Shown one piece after another: positions 37,319 to 47,458 of a DNA stretch of 64,000 nucleotides (positions within the stretch are counted from its first letter, which is position 1; each line of letters starts with the position of its first letter). The stretch comes from Dictyostelium firmibasis (Eukaryota > Evosea > Eumycetozoa > Dictyosteliales > Dictyosteliaceae). Location of the stretch: NCBI GenBank assembly GCA_036169595.1, contig CM069768.1, positions 3,900,001-3,964,000 of the forward strand, in the 5' to 3' direction. The notes under the pieces were generated by a model. The model saw only the letters and a program-made list of their open reading frames with translations. It was not told where the DNA came from and did no database searches. Position numbers and translations under genes: made by a program.

Positions 37319-39925
37319 ATGAGTAATTATTAAACAATCTAAATTATAAATATATATCACATGAGATTGATAATTAATAAACATTAAAAAAAAATATATA
37401 TATATATGTATAATATATTATCAATAGGTGAGGGAAAGAAAAAAAGAGCTATGGAAGGTGACCATAGAAGAAGAGAAGATATCATTGAAGATGACGATGA
37501 TGATGATATCCCAGAAAATGGAATTAAAGTATTCCCCGATGGTTCAACTTTTGAAAGGGCTTCAAAAGAAGAATTATCAAAAAGAAAGTATGTAACCACA
37601 ACAAAACCTATAATTTTTAATTATTAGTTAGTGATCATAACAATGATAATGACGATATGGTGAAAATTTTAATTATAGTATTTTTTTATTTCTAACTCTC
37701 AAATAATTAAATGCAATAGAATTTTTAAAATGAAACCAAGATCAACACCAACACCAACATCAATACCAATACCAACACCCACACCAACAGTACCAACAAC
37801 AGCATCAACATCGACATCAGTCACATCACCACCAGTTAAAGAAAATCCATTTTCAGCATTTTCATTCAACTTAAAACCAGCAGCAACATCAACCGCACAA
37901 CCAGCCACAACAAACCCATTTGCAGCATTTTCATTCAACCCAAAACCTGCATCAACCACCACAAATACTATTAATGCAGAAAATAACAATACAACTACAG
38001 AAAAAAAAACTGAAGAAACAAAATGGAAATGTGCATGTTGTGAGGCTGAACATGATGAAAAAGAATCAACTTGTACAGTTTGTATGGTACCAAGAGCAAA
38101 AGAGAAACCAAAAGAAACAAAATGGAAATGTGCATGTTGCGAAGCTGAACATGATGAAAAAGTAAACACTTGTACAGTTTGTATGGTACCAAGAGCAAAG
38201 AAAGATGATACTAAAAGAAATACTGACTCAGCACCACCAAAAGTTGATTCTGTATCATTATTCTCTGCAAAACCATCTGCATCATTATTTTCTGCACCAT
38301 CTACATCATTATTCTCTGCAACCAATAGCTCAAATTTATTCTCTGCACCACCACCATCATTATTTTCAACAAGCACACCCACAACAAATGCTTCAGATTT
38401 ATTGTTTAAACCACCTTCATTATTCTCATCATCAACACCAACCAATGCAACAAATTTATTTGGTACTACCAATACTACTTCCATAATCACTGAAGTAAAG
38501 AAAACCGAGAGTAAAGATGAAACAAAATGGAAATGTGCATGTTGTGAAGCTGAACATGATGAAAAAGAATCAACTTGTACAGTTTGTATGGTACCAAGAG
38601 CAAAAGAGAAACCAAAAGAAACAAAATGGAAATGTGCATGTTGCGAAGCTGAACATGATGAAAAAGAATCAACTTGTACAGTTTGTATGGTACCAAGAGC
38701 AAAAGAGAAACCAAAAGAAACAAAATGGAAATGTGCATGTTGCGAAGCTGAACATGATGAAAAAGTAAACACTTGTACAGTTTGTATGGTACCAAGAGCA
38801 AAGAAAGATGATACTAAAAGAAATACTGACTCAGCACCACCAAAAGTTGATTCTGTGTCATTATTCTCTGCAAAACCATCTGCATCATTATTTTCTACAC
38901 CATCCACATCATTATTCTCTGCAACCAATGGCTCAAATTTATTCTCTGCACCACCACCATCATTATTTTCAACAAACACAACAAATGCTTCAGATTTATT
39001 GTTTAAACCACCACCTTCATTATTCTCATCATCAACACCGACCAATGCAACAAATTTATTTGGTACTACCAATACTACCTCCATAGCCACCAAACCAACC
39101 GAAGTAAAGAAAACCGAGAGTAAAGATGAAACAAAATGGAAATGTGCATGTTGTGAAGCTGAACATGATGAAAAAGAATCAACTTGTACAGTTTGTATGG
39201 TACCAAGAGCAAAGAAGAAACTAGAAGAAATTAAATGGAAATGTGCATGTTGTGAAGCCGAACATGATGAAAAGGTAAACACTTGTACAGTTTGTATGGT
39301 ACCAAGAGCAAAGAAAGATGATACTAAAAAAAATACAATAACAGCACCACCAAAAGTTGATTCTGCATCATTATTCTCTACACCATCAGCATCACTATTC
39401 TCTGCAACCACTACAATTAATAATAACAATTCAAATTTATTCTCAAAACCACCACCATCATTATTTTCAACAAACTCAACCCCAACAAATTTATTTTCGG
39501 TCAAACCAGCAGAAGAAGAGAAAAAAAAAACTAATGAAAATCTATCAACAACAGTAGCAACAACAAAAAAAAATAATGATAAATGGATATGTGCATGTTG
39601 TGAACTTGAAAATGATTCTAAACTTAAAAGTTGTGATAATTGTATGGTACCTAGATTAAAGAAAAAAGAATCACCAAAAACTGATTCAACTGCATCATCA
39701 TCCTCATTATTTTCAGCACCAACAAATGGCTCAAATTTATTCTCTCAACCACCATCATTATTTTCCTCATCAAATTCAACAAACTTATTTGGTACTACTA
39801 CTGCCACCACTATAAAACCAAAAGAAGAGAAAAAGAACTTATGGAGATGTCCATGTTGTGAAACTGATAATAATGAAAAAGATAATAATTGTTCAGTTTG
39901 TGATGTACAAAAACCAAAAAAATAA
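37319..39925 (+). CDS. Nucleoporin-like protein with nine RanBP2-type zinc fingers
   Basis: Exons 37319-37322 (ATGA), 37428-37587 and 37720-39925 give 789 residues starting MSEGKKKRAMEGDHRRRED. An alternative start at 37406 is open but has a poorer context. After an acidic, Lys-rich N-terminus come nine zinc fingers of the pattern WxCxxC-x10-CxxC, seven of them nearly identical (TKWKCACCEAEHDEK and onward to CTVCMVPRAK). They are separated by spacers rich in LFS, NLFG, PSLFS and FSAF phrases. RanBP2-type fingers with FG/FS-rich spacers are typical of Nup153 and RanBP2, where the fingers bind Ran, so a nuclear pore role is inferred. The repeat arrays are recent tandem duplications of about 600 bp units. 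Confidence 0.82.
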
Positions 39926-40023
39926 ATAAAATAAAATAAACAAAAAATAATAATATCCACAAATTAAAAAAAGAAAAGAAAGTTTTTATTATTTTTTTTT
40001 TTTTGTAAAATCTATTGTAAATT

Positions 40024-42153
40024 TTATCTCGATAATAGTGATTCTAATAATTGATTAATACGTGGAACCATTTGTCTGTTATCTTCAATTAAACCAGCAC
40101 TAATGAAAGCATTATCAATAACTTGATCGATTACTAATTTAGCCACGGTTGGATTTGTTTCAATTTGTTGAATCAATTTCAAAATGATTGGATGACTCAT
40201 ATTGAACTCAACGATTTGTTTTGGAAGGTCTTGATGTTTACCAGGTTCCATCATTTTCAACATACGACGGAAGGAAGCAGATTCATGATCGATGATAATT
40301 GCTGGTGAAGAGATTGAACGATTTGTGGTTTTTGATTGTGATACTTTATCGGAGGCTGTTGTATCAACCCATGACAAGAATTTATTAATTTCATCTTCGG
40401 AGAGTGTTTCACTTCTCTTTTCTTGATTTAAATTTAAAAATTCTTCAGCTTCTTTTGATTCGACTGAAACTATTCTCTTTTCACCAAAATAACCAATATT
40501 TGAAAGGACAAATTCATCTACAGAGTTAAATAAGAAGATGACTTCAATATTTTTTAATTGGAATGGTTCATAGTATGGTGATGATTCAGCAACGGAACGA
40601 TTTGGTGCTGATAAGAAATAGATTTCATTTTGATTTGGTTTCATACGAGCTACATATTCATCCAATGATACTACACCAGTTGATGATGAATCTTTGTATG
40701 AAGATTCGAATCTTAAGAGTTTAGCGATTTCATCCTTCCAATTGAAATCGGTGATAACACCCTCCTTAAAGAAACCACCAAATTCTTCCATAAATTTATT
40801 GAATTTAATTGGATCTTTTGTAGACTCTTCCTTTAAATGTCTTAAGATTCTTTTGACTAAAACAGAGGAGAGTCTTTGAATTAAACCATTATCTTGTAAA
40901 TGTTCACGAGAAACATTTAATGGGATATCTTCACTATCTACTACACCACGTACAAAACGCATCCATTCTGGTAAGATACCCTTGGCTTTTTGTTGAATTA
41001 AAACTTTTCTGCTGAATAACGAAACGCCTGGTTCCATTTTACCCATACCATATTTCTCCATATGTTGTGATGGAATGTAAAAGAGTGAACGAATTGATAA
41101 TGGTGTATCGGCTGAGAAACTAATCTTGTAAGATGGAGTATCATATGATTTACTGAGGAATTGATAGAATTCTTTATGTTCATCATCTGTGATTGAATTC
41201 TTATTCAATGTCCACAATGGTCTAATTGTATTAACTGTAGAACCATTCAATAAAATTGGGAAACCAACGAAATTACTATACTTTTTAATGATATTTTCAA
41301 CGACTGTCATTTTGCTATATTCAAAAGAACTTGGTTTCAAATGAATGATAATCTTTGTACCACGTGATACACCCTCAGCTTCAGTGATTGAATAATTACC
41401 AGTACCATGACTCTCCCATAAATAACCTTTTGAACCAGGTAAAGCAGATTTTGTATAGATTTTAACGGTATGACCAACCATGAAACAACTGTAAAAACCA
41501 ACACCAAATTGACCGATAATTGATGCTTTGTCTGGATTTTCACCAAGGTTCTTAATGAAATCACCACTACCACTATAACCAATCTTACCGAGATTCTTTA
41601 TCATTTCGTCCCTTGTCATACCAATACCAGAGTCTTGAATAATTAAGGTCTTTTTTTCATCATCAGTTGAAATTTTAATTTCAAATGGAATCGATGAATC
41701 TTCAATAGATGATGCATTTGTTAATTGTGTGTGTCTAACTTTTTCAATTGCATCCGATGCATTTGAAATTAACTCTCTAATGAAAACTTCTTTTTCTGTA
41801 TATAAACTTTGTGCTACAATTTGTAAGATCTTTTGTGTTTCAGTTTGGAATGATAAATTCTCTGATAAACCAATGACTTTTTCAGATTCTTCTATCTTTT
41901 CCTGAACTTTAATTGCTTCATCTGGTGCAACTTCATCATCTTCTTCCTCTACCTTTGGTGGATTACTTGTAAAATATCTTTTATTTAAATCATTAAAACT
42001 AACAATGCTATTAACACTATTGTTATTGACTTGTTTAATTCCAATTACATTGGTGGTTGCTTTTAAAAAGCTTGAATTCAATAAACTACCTGTGGATCTA
42101 AGTAAATTATTTTTACCACTATTTAATATAACTTTACTGAGTGTTCTTTGCAT
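40024..42153 (-). CDS. trap1: Mitochondrial Hsp90, TRAP1
   Basis: This single-exon gene encodes 709 residues. The basic, Ser/Asn/Leu-rich N-terminus (MQRTLSKVILNSGKNNLL) is a likely mitochondrial presequence. ATP-binding GHKL motifs are intact: FIRELISNASDAIEKVRH, DSGIGMTRDEM and GQFGVGFYSCFMVG. The middle-domain catalytic region RGVVDSEDIPLNVSREHLQ is also present. The protein ends in LLESLLSR with no MEEVD, as expected of TRAP1 rather than cytosolic Hsp90. TRAP1 folds mitochondrial proteins and modulates respiration; in Dictyostelium it has been linked to growth and prestalk differentiation. Confidence 0.96.
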   Translation of the reverse strand: MQRTLSKVILNSGKNNLLRSTGSLLNSSFLKATTNVIGIKQVNNNSVNSIVSFNDLNKRYFTSNPPKVEEEDDEVAPDEAIKVQEKIEESEKVIGLSENLSFQTETQKILQIVAQSLYTEKEVFIRELISNASDAIEKVRHTQLTNASSIEDSSIPFEIKISTDDEKKTLIIQDSGIGMTRDEMIKNLGKIGYSGSGDFIKNLGENPDKASIIGQFGVGFYSCFMVGHTVKIYTKSALPGSKGYLWESHGTGNYSITEAEGVSRGTKIIIHLKPSSFEYSKMTVVENIIKKYSNFVGFPILLNGSTVNTIRPLWTLNKNSITDDEHKEFYQFLSKSYDTPSYKISFSADTPLSIRSLFYIPSQHMEKYGMGKMEPGVSLFSRKVLIQQKAKGILPEWMRFVRGVVDSEDIPLNVSREHLQDNGLIQRLSSVLVKRILRHLKEESTKDPIKFNKFMEEFGGFFKEGVITDFNWKDEIAKLLRFESSYKDSSSTGVVSLDEYVARMKPNQNEIYFLSAPNRSVAESSPYYEPFQLKNIEVIFLFNSVDEFVLSNIGYFGEKRIVSVESKEAEEFLNLNQEKRSETLSEDEINKFLSWVDTTASDKVSQSKTTNRSISSPAIIIDHESASFRRMLKMMEPGKHQDLPKQIVEFNMSHPIILKLIQQIETNPTVAKLVIDQVIDNAFISAGLIEDNRQMVPRINQLLESLLSR

Positions 42154-42831
42154 TTCTTTAAAAGTTTTAATTTAAAATAAAAATGAAAATAAATTGAAAT
42201 AAAAAGAAAAAAGAAAAAAAAAAAAAAAAGAAAAGAAAAAAAAAACTATATTTTTCGTTAGTTTGAAAAAAAAAAAAAAAAAAAAAAAAAATAAAAAAAA
42301 AAAAAAAAAAAATAATTTCGCAGTTAGTTTCATAAAAAAAAAAAAATTTAAATGAAATTTAGTTTACTACCCAACGAAGTTTTAATAAAATTTAAATAAT
42401 TGAATTACTACTATTTAATTTTTTTTTTTTAAAAAAATTTCCAAAAATGGCTAAAAAAAACTCAAGTTTTCATTTTTTTAATTTGGTTAACCCAGTGGCA
42501 AAGCTTGAAAAAAAAAAAGAAAAAAGAAAATGGGTTTTTTAAAATTGTTTAGAGTGCATTTAAAAAGATAATTGATTTTTTTTTTGAATTTATGAGTTTT
42601 GAGAATTAAATCAATAATAAAATTTAATAAAAACAAAATAAAATATACAAATCAAAAAAAAAAAAAAAAAAAAGTTATTTTTTGGATTTATATTAAAAAA
42701 AGGGTATTTTTTATTATAAGTTAATTTTTAGCTTCCAATAGGTGGGAAACAAAATGCCAATAAAGTCATAAATGACAGTATCAAACACTCCTATTAACCC
42801 AGTATTGGTGTATTAGAAACCAACAGTATCC
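42154..42831. other. Spacer between trap1 and rpl10a
   Basis: A-rich upstream region of trap1 and the 3' flank of the ribosomal protein gene. Nothing else is recognised. Confidence 0.6.
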
Positions 42832-43708
42832 TTAATAGACACGGTGAGATGGACCCATAGAGGTTTTGACGTATAAGGTCTTAATATTTTGCCATCCTTT
42901 CTTTAAGAGGGAGACTAAGAAATTAATTGATTGAATGATGTTGGTGGCAACTTCTCTTTCAGTTAATTCGATGTGACCGACAGCGACGGCTAAACATAAA
43001 ACTTTCTTAAGTTGGAATTTGACGGTTGATTTGACATCATTGATCTTAGTGGCCATATCTTCAGAGTGAGTAAGGAGGGTTGGGAATTTACCGACCTTGT
43101 TGAGACCTGGACCTAAGAGTTTTGGAACTTGACGTAAGATAGATTCAGAGGCTAAGAAAGCATCGTATTTCTTTGAGAGCTTCTTGATACCTTTCTTGTT
43201 CTTTGGACCGATTTTCTTTAAGGCTTCAATATCCATGAATTCAGCACCGATTTTAGTGGCTTCATCACAATGTTGTTGATCAGCAAAGACACAAACGCTT
43301 AATTTTGGTTTGGTGACAGTACCGATTTTGATTTGACCAGAGAAACGCTTATCTTTTTTGGTATCGTAATTCTTTAAGTTGATTTGGAGTTCAACAGTTT
43401 CTAAGAAACCTCTTTTGGATTCTTGTGCTTCTTTGAAGAGTTGGGAGACGATTGCTCTAACTTGGTCGCTTGAGATTTTGCTATTATTTTCAAAAAAATA
43501 ATAAAATAAAATTATTAATTATTTATTTTATTTTATTTTTATTTTTATTTATTAAATTTTATTTCTATATTTTTTTTTTATTATTATTCTTTTTATTTTC
43601 ATTGTAATTTTATTTTCATTTTTATTTTCATTTTTATTTTCATTTCAATTATTTTTATTTTGTTTGATTTTTGTTTAGAATAATCAAATATATAAATATT
43701 TACCTCAT
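42832..43708 (-). CDS. rpl10a: Ribosomal protein uL1 (L10a)
   Basis: Exons 43708-43704 (ATGAG) and 43480-42832 join to give 217 residues, the usual length for eukaryotic L10a. The reading begins [20 protein letters not shown] and contains the uL1 signature region around [20 protein letters not shown] and the conserved C-terminal [16 protein letters not shown]. The protein forms the L1 stalk of the 60S subunit that guides deacylated tRNA out of the E site. The intron directly after the second codon is typical of ribosomal protein genes. The putative snoRNA host transcript runs divergently from its upstream side. Confidence 0.96.
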
Positions 43709-43936
43709 TTTGAAATACCCTGTGTGTTTAAAAAACAATTGAAAAAGAAAAAAAAAAAAAAAATTTTGAATCACGAAAAAAAAAAAATTGAAAAAAAAAA
43801 AAAAAAAAAAAAAAAAATTAAAATAAATTTCCCAAAAAAAAATCTAAATTTTTTTTTTCCATATAAAATAATAATTGCCCGGTGTATTTCCTCAATCAAA
43901 TAAAAATAAAAAAATTAATATTTATTTTACATATGT

Positions 43937-43970
<34 letters not shown>

Positions 43971-44083
43971 GTAAAAAAATAAGAATTTTTATTTTTAAAC
44001 TTTTTTTTCCATTTTTTTTTTTTTTTTTTTACTAAAACTACAAATAATATTTTTTTTATTTTTTTATTTTAATTTTGAGAAAA

Positions 44084-44123
<40 letters not shown>

Positions 44124-44372
44124 TGTATTTTGGTATTGTGAATGGAAATAATAAAAAAAATTATATAAAATATGAATAAGAAAAATATGTTAATATTTAA
44201 TATTTGGACGAGACCGGGCAATAATTTTGAAAAATCACTCGTTTTTTTTTTTTTCATTTTTTTTTTTTTTTATTTTTTTTTTTTTCTTTTTTGTTAAAGA
44301 AATTTTTTTTTTTTTTTTTTATTTTCATTGTGCATTTTGGTTGCTTTTTTTTGTAAATATACACTATCCTTG
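43709..44372. other. Divergent upstream region of rpl10a and the snoRNA host transcript
   Basis: This is poly-A and poly-T rich. It probably holds the rpl10a promoter and the start of the plus-strand non-coding transcript that carries the three snoRNA-like copies. A possible first exon ends at 44372 with TTG before GTATGT. No coding frame is seen. Confidence 0.45.
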
Positions 44373-44436
44373 GTATGTCTTTAAAATAATTTTTTTATTT
44401 TTTTTTTATTACATCATCAAAAGAAAAGAGACACAA

Positions 44437-44529
44437 AAATAATTTAATGATGCATTCCTCAGCTCACACCGACCACGATGACGATGAAAAACTTTGTTCC
44501 TTATTTTTATTATCTGACAAAAATTATTT
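44437..44529 (+). ncRNA. Box C/D snoRNA-like gene, copy 1
   Basis: A C-like box ATGATGC (44447-44453) and a D box CTGA (44514-44517) lie 67 nt apart. They are enclosed by a 9-bp terminal stem, AAATAATTT (44437-44445) with AAATTATTT (44521-44529). An internal ACGATGA could be C' and an upstream CCGA or CTCA D'. The core differs from the other two copies at only three positions, while the flanks are unrelated. A short open frame starts at the C box, but perfect conservation without synonymous change argues for RNA. The target RNA is unknown. Confidence 0.72.
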
Positions 44530-44723
44530 CTCTCAACTTTTTGAAAAAAAAAAATATAAACAAAATAATTTTTATAATTCAATAATATTAATTTTTTTTT
44601 TTTTTTTTTTCCAGAGGTCCTTTTATTTTACAGTTTTCTTTTTTTCTTTTCTCTCTCTCTTCATTACCTAGTAAACTGATTAAATAGTTAAATGTATGTA
44701 GTATATTTATAGTTAACACATAG

Positions 44724-44851
44724 AATAGATTCAATGCCAATCATAAATTTTTAATGATGTATTCCTCAGCTCACACCGACCACGATGACGATGAAAAACT
44801 TTGTTCCTTATTTTTATTTGCTGACAAAAATTTATATGGCATTAATCTATT
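44724..44851 (+). ncRNA. Box C/D snoRNA-like gene, copy 2
   Basis: The C-like box is ATGATGT (44754-44760) and the D box CTGA (44821-44824), with the same 67-nt spacing. Its flanks pair in three blocks: 10 bp (44743-44752 with 44826-44835), 6 bp (44733-44738 with 44838-44843) and 7 bp (44724-44730 with 44845-44851). The core is identical to copy 3 over about 71 nt. The long flanking stem is unlike copies 1 and 3 in sequence but equivalent in position. Confidence 0.74.
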
Positions 44852-45057
44852 TAAATTTAATAGTTTTTTTTAACAACCAATACTAATAACTCTCTTTTTG
44901 AAACAGTCTTTTATTAGTTTTTTCTTATCCTTTTTTTTTCTTTTCTTCTTTTTTTTCTCTTCTATTTCCTTTTTTAATTTCTTTTTTCCAGTTATTATTT
45001 TTTTCTTTAATTGGTAAGTTTTTTTTATTATATCTATTGTATATATATTTATAATTG

Positions 45058-45165
45058 ATTTAAAAGGATAGTTTAATGATGTATTCCTCAGCTCACACCG
45101 ACCACGATGACGATGAAAAACTTTGTTCCTTATTTTTATTTGCTGACAAACTATCTCTTTTAAAT
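45058..45165 (+). ncRNA. Box C/D snoRNA-like gene, copy 3
   Basis: The C-like box ATGATGT (45076-45082) and D box CTGA (45143-45146) are again 67 nt apart. The terminal stem is GATAGTTT (45067-45074) with AAACTATC (45148-45155). It extends, past one unpaired base, by ATTTAAAAG (45058-45066) with CTTTTAAAT (45157-45165), 17 bp in all. The core matches copy 2 exactly. Confidence 0.74.
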
Positions 45166-45249
45166 GACATTAAAAAAAAAAAAAAAAAAAAAAAAAGAAA
45201 AATATTGGATGTCTTCTAACCCAGCTTTTTCTTTTTTTTTTATTTACAG

Positions 45250-45569
45250 ATAATTACAGGCCAACTTTGAAAAAAAAAATAAATAAATAAAATGATTATT
45301 GAGTTAATGTTACAAATAAAAAATATAATTGTTAGGTTTTTTTTTTTTTAAAAAAATATTTTATTTATTTTAGTTTTTTTTTTTTGTAATATTATTATTT
45401 TTATTGTCAATAGAAAAAAGAAAGAGATGGAGAAAAAATAAAAAAGTTTTCACAATTGGGTGTGATAAAAAATTGAGATTTGAAAGTTCGTGTATCTATT
45501 GAAAAACTATCGCCAACAAACCAATCAATTTATTATCTTCCAATTGTTTAATTATACTAAATAATAAAT
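45250..45569. other. 3' end of host transcript and convergent spacer
   Basis: A possible last host exon starts at 45250. The remainder is AT-rich and forms the 3' flank of the minus-strand Cys-rich gene. There is no other feature. Confidence 0.45.
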
Positions 45570-47218
45570 TTAATTTCTCTTTTGAGAGGCTGGTCTTTTT
45601 GCTTGACTTTTAGAGGCGGTTGCTTTCTTTTGAGCGGCTTGATTGGCAGCGTTTTGTCTAATACGAGCTTGTTGTCTTGCTTGGACTTCTTGTCTTTGGT
45701 GTTGTTGTTGTTGTTTTTGAGCATTGTTTAATTTATTTGCTTGTTGTTGTTGAGCGGCATTATGTTGAACTGGTTTGGCAGCTGGTTTAGCTTGTTGAGC
45801 AGCATGTTGAGCTGGTTTTGCAGCTGGTTTGGCGTGTTGTTGAGCAGCATTATGTTGAACTGGTTTGGCAGCTGGTTTGGCGTGTTGTTGAGCAGCATTA
45901 TGTTGAACTGGTTTAGCAGCTGGTTTGGCATGTTGTTGTTGAGCAGCATGTTGTTGAGCGGCATTATGTTGAACTGGTTTAGCAGCTGGTTTGGCGTGTT
46001 GTTGTTGGACAGTATGTTGAGCTGGTTTAGCATGTTGTTGTTGAGCTGCATGTTGTTGAGCAGCATTATGTTGAACTGGTTTTGCAGCTGGCTTGGCGTG
46101 TTGTTGTTGTTGTGCAGCATGTTGAGCTGGTTTGGCAGCTGGTTTGGCATGTTGTTGAGCAGAGTTATGTTGAGTTGGTTTAACATTACGATTGATTGGA
46201 ACAGCGTTACGTCTTAATGGGGAAATGACAGATGGTGGGACAATACATTGAGCATCACCATTTACCATGATACAAGTTTTACCGGTTTCACATTTCTTGA
46301 CGTCACAAGTGAGACGTTTTGGAATACAACCGTAACCAGCACCAACTCTAACACATTGATGTTCTTCGTCACAATATCTGTCACCGCAGTTATTATCTGG
46401 TTTTGGTGGAGCAACACATTGAGAACAGTTTTCAACTTTAACACATAATTGTGGTGGAACACAAGTCTCTAAGCCACATGAAAATGGTGCAGTACCATTT
46501 GAGAATAAACATTGAAGATAACCATTTACCATAATACAATATTCATTGTAGTTACAATGGAATAAACCACAATTTGCTTTTTTAAAAAGAAAAAAAAGAA
46601 AAAGAAAAAAAAAAAGAAAATATTTAAAGTGTTAATATAATTTTTGTTTTATAATAATTTTTTTTATATTTACCTTGACTATCAGCAACTGGATTATCAA
46701 GACAACCTAATACACCATGATCTAAAACACAAATTTGACCTTCTCTACAGAATGAACCACCACATTGTGGACCTTTATCATCTGGATAATATACACATCT
46801 CTCCCTTCCATCAAGTTTGGCACAATATTGACCATCTTTACAACATCCTGTACCACCACAATCTTTTTTGTGTTTATCTCCACCCGTCCAAATACCACCA
46901 CTATCACCACCACTTGGAGCAGCTGTATATTTATTTAGTTTGTTTTGAATTTTATTAGAGGAATTTTTTTTTTTTTTTAAAATATAAAATATTAAAATAA
47001 ATAGATTAAATTCAAAACTTACTTATAAGACCATTTGGTCTACAAATATAGTGACCATGTTTACTTTCACATGTTGAACCTGGTGGACAATAATGTGTTC
47101 CACATAATACACCTTGGTTACCGCTTCCCCAGCCACCACCATATTCTACGTTATCAACAGCAGCCCATGATGCACTGGCATAAAACACTAAAATTAGTGA
47201 TAATAAATATAATCTCAT
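45570..47218 (-). CDS. Secreted Cys-rich protein with His/Gln/Lys/Ala repeats
   Basis: Exons 47218-47023, 46922-46674 and 46576-45570 join in phase 1 and give 483 residues. A signal peptide (MRLYLLSLILVFYASASWA) is followed by at least seven Cys modules of the kind CGTHYCPPGSTCESKHGHYIC, CGGSFCREGQICVLDHGVLGC and CDVKKCETGKTCIMVNGDAQC. These resemble the follistatin-like modules of Dictyostelium spore-coat and extracellular-matrix proteins. From about residue 270 the protein is made of AKPAAKPVQHNAAQQH-type repeats with a basic, Gln-rich end. The repeats would be strongly charged and flexible. A structural role in the coat or matrix is inferred; the substrate or partner is unknown. G/T-rich boxes upstream fit developmental control. 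Confidence 0.85.
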
Positions 47219-47424
47219 TCTATATCCAATATTTTTTTCCTTTTTATTTTTTTATTTTTTTTTTTTCCTTAATATTTTAAAAAAAATTAAACTTATATTC
47301 AGATAATTGTAGTTATAATATATTATTTTATAATTGTTTTTTTATTTTTTTTTTAAATAAAAATTAGTATTTTAAAATATCATTGCTTTTTTTTTCCATT
47401 GATTTTTTTTTTTTAATAACCTTA

Positions 47425-47458
<34 letters not shown>

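Larger units (their letters stand above)
44373..45249 (+). ncRNA. Putative non-coding snoRNA host transcript with three introns
   Basis: Splice-like signals alternate with the three snoRNA-like copies. The donor GTATGT at 44373 is followed by copy 1 and the acceptor TTCCAG ending 44614. A donor GTAAAC at 44671 (or GTATGT at 44694) is followed by copy 2 and the acceptor TTCCAG ending 44991. The donor GTAAGT at 45014 is followed by copy 3 and the acceptor TTTACAG ending 45249. The exons between are short (56 and 22 nt), pyrimidine-rich and non-coding. One snoRNA per intron of a transcript without a reading frame is the layout of vertebrate SNHG/UHG genes. The splice calls are inferred from consensus only. 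Confidence 0.5.

Noticed and set aside
37699-39504. 601-codon open frame on the strand opposite the zinc-finger gene
   Set aside because: It is an antisense shadow of a tandemly repeated coding region; the plus-strand frame has zinc-finger ligands and consistent splicing.
44447-45190. Reading the three repeated cores as a short peptide family (MM.SSAHTDHDDDEKLC)
   Set aside because: Copies are identical at nearly all nucleotides including third positions, end differently, and are enclosed by pairing stems, so RNA explains them better.
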